This document shows positions 6,408 through 7,087 of a stretch of 7,087 bases of DNA, piece by piece. The translations under genes and the position numbers were made by a program. How positions within the stretch are numbered: the first letter of the stretch is position 1; the number at the start of each line of letters is the position of its first letter. The notes below the pieces were generated by a model. That model was not told the DNA's origin, did not search any database, and saw only the letters and a list, made by a program, of their open reading frames with translations. Origin of the DNA: JALHTV01 sp049510055 (GTDB lineage: Bacteria > Planctomycetota > Phycisphaerae > SM23-33); the NCBI GenBank assembly GCA_049510055.1, contig JBEKZI010000100.1, forward strand, positions 1-7,087, read 5' to 3'.

Positions 6408-6458
6408 CTGCTTGGTCGCGGGCAAGACCGCGGCGAGTCGTCGGGAAAGGATCGGCGG

Positions 6459-6520
6459 ATGAAGATATTGCTGGTGGGCGGCGGCGGGCGCGAGCACGCC
6501 TTGGCGTGGAAGATGGCCAG
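6459..6520 (+). pseudogene. purD: 5' end of phosphoribosylamine-glycine ligase (GAR synthetase), broken off after about 20 codons
   Basis: ATG 6459 has AAAGGA at 6446-6451, seven bases upstream. The first 20 residues run MKILLVGGGGREHALAWKMA, the hallmark N-terminus of PurD, including its glycine-rich loop. PurD joins glycine to phosphoribosylamine with ATP, the second step of purine synthesis, and is normally about 420 residues. Here the frame leaves PurD similarity at about codon 20-21 and reads unrelated residues to a TAA at 6588-6590. The sequence from 6506 on is DnaJ in another frame, so the rest of purD has been replaced, not merely frameshifted. GC-rich codon use in this stub matches the genes upstream of 5963, which suggests purD is the native downstream gene of this genome. 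Confidence 0.8.
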
Positions 6521-6898
6521 TTCCTTCGGATCCCCGGTGAAGGGGAGCCGGGCGAGAACCAGGGACCTCCCGGTGATTTGTATGCGGTAATCCATATCCG
6601 GTCGGACCCCAGGTTTGAACGCAAAGGAGCGGATCTCTACAGCTCCGTAGAGATCGGTATTGGCACCGCTCTTCTCGGGGGGGAAGTTGGGGTGCCTACA
6701 ATCACGGGCACGGCGCACGTGAAGATCCCCCCCGGAACACAGAGCCACACGATCTTCCGGCTCAGGGAGCAGGGAATGCCGTACCTGAATTCAGACCGCC
6801 GCGGAGACCTGCTGGTCAAAACCATAGTAAGGATGCCGGAAAAATTATCAAAGATGCAGGAAGATCTGGTGAAAGAGGCATTTGCCCACGAAAAATAA
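6506..6898 (+). pseudogene. dnaJ: C-terminal third of chaperone DnaJ (Hsp40), 5' part missing
   Basis: The frame encodes about 130 residues of the second substrate-binding domain and C-terminal end of DnaJ. It has VEDGQFLRIPGEGEPG, then PPGDLYAVIHIR, FERKGADLY, ALLGGEVGVPT, the KIPPGTQSHTIFRL element, GDLLVKTIV and a closing P-x-KLS motif. Full DnaJ is about 370-390 residues. The J-domain, Gly/Phe linker, zinc-finger region and first substrate domain are absent. Upstream of about 6503 the same frame is purD antiframe, so there is no true start here: GTG 6506 is simply the Val of the conserved VEDG motif. Codons such as ATA, AGG and TTA appear (6820-6850), unlike genes before 5963, and 6601-6660 has 33 of 60 GC against 43 of 60 at 1381-1440. 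The fragment probably comes from another genome. An archaeal (methanogen-like) source is possible but not shown. Confidence 0.85.
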
Positions 6899-6950
6899 TA
6901 GTCATGGGCTGGTTTTTCCCGGGGACAAGAGAACCCTGCATTATGTCCTG

Positions 6951-6988
6951 GTACCTTACTGAATCTTCACTTATTGAAAGGAAGGTAC
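6951..6988. repeat. Inverted repeat downstream of the dnaJ fragment
   Basis: GTACCTT (6951-6957) and AAGGTAC (6982-6988) are perfect 7-base arms with a 24-base spacer. The right arm overlaps the candidate ribosome binding site of the partial frame at 6993, so a hairpin could mask it. The spacer is long, and chance is a fair explanation. Confidence 0.3.
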
Positions 6989-6992
6989 TGAT

Positions 6993-7087
6993 GTGGTACG
7001 GCTTGGCGAGCAGTATTGGATGAACCGGGACAGGTCTTCCGGTCGAAGGTCCATGACAGGTACCGTTGACCTCACATGGTTTTTTTG
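6993..7087 (+). CDS. Possible start of an unrecognised gene, cut by the window end
   Basis: AAAGGAAGG at 6977-6985 is a strong Shine-Dalgarno match seven bases before GTG 6993. The frame then stays open for 31 codons to the window edge (opening VVRLGEQYWMNRDRSSG). An ATG two bases earlier gives only a ten-residue peptide. No motif is recognised and the open stretch is short, so this rests on the ribosome binding site alone. Confidence 0.28.
   Translation, partial: MVRLGEQYWMNRDRSSGRRSMTGTVDLTWFF

Larger units (their letters stand above)
5963..6458 (+). other. Intergenic region of about 500 bases without a convincing gene
   Basis: Composition drops from about two-thirds GC in the genes before it to 26 of 60 bases at 6241-6300. 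Two overlapping + frames are open here (6031-6270 and 6083-6382). Their products have no recognisable motif, no ribosome binding site and biased arginine/serine composition, so they are not called. No tRNA, riboswitch core or CRISPR repeat was found by eye. Structure present: a weak T-tract hairpin at 6004-6032, an 8-G run at 6099-6106, a strong hairpin at 6128-6158, the direct repeat ACGGTCA at 6292 and 6328 (36 bases apart), and a small hairpin at 6305-6321. The 3' end probably holds the promoter and leader of purD. Confidence 0.6.

Noticed and set aside
6820..7087. Long stop-free frame on the minus strand running in from the window end
   Set aside because: It has no suitable start, runs antisense through the end of the DnaJ fragment, and its residues match nothing recognised. 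Chance is the likelier reading.

Overview
The window is GC-rich, protein-dense DNA that is coding on the + strand as far as about position 5962. Its genes point to an anaerobic prokaryote that makes heme b by the siroheme-dependent (Ahb) route. The genome appears to be bacterial, because it has a SUMT-HemD fusion, Shine-Dalgarno sites and a PurD start of bacterial type. The sequence does not identify the taxon. The last ~580 bases look like a different genome joined on.

Region 1 (1-4242) is a tight heme operon. It begins inside a fused uroporphyrinogen-III C-methyltransferase/uroporphyrinogen-III synthase. This is followed with a 4-base overlap by ahbC (12,18-didecarboxysiroheme deacetylase, radical SAM). 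Another 4-base overlap leads to a 689-residue protein that carries three enzyme parts in one chain: AhbD (heme b synthase, radical SAM), then AhbA, then AhbB (the two siroheme decarboxylase subunits). Together these cover uroporphyrinogen III formation, its methylation to precorrin-2, and every step from siroheme to heme b. Only the precorrin-2 dehydrogenase/ferrochelatase step and the early steps (HemA/L/B/C) are not in view. The D-A-B fusion is the main novelty.

Region 2 (4243-5962) holds a formate/nitrite-transporter family channel and, 26 bases on, a small pterin-binding methyltransferase of the AcsE/MtgA type, with all four expected active-site residues. The pair suggests one-carbon (formate / methyl-tetrahydrofolate / corrinoid) metabolism. 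No CODH/ACS or corrinoid protein genes are in view to confirm it.

Region 3 (5963-6458) is ~500 bases without a convincing gene. It has lower GC, a perfect 10-bp-arm hairpin, a smaller hairpin, a short direct repeat and a possible promoter leading to purD.

Region 4 (6459-7087) starts as purD, with a good ribosome binding site and the nucleotide-binding loop. After about 20 codons it switches, within a stretch of up to 18 bases that fits both genes, into the C-terminal third of DnaJ in another frame and with different codon use. This looks like a chimeric junction (assembly or amplification artefact, or a real recombination). The final ~190 bases hold at most the start of one unrecognised gene.
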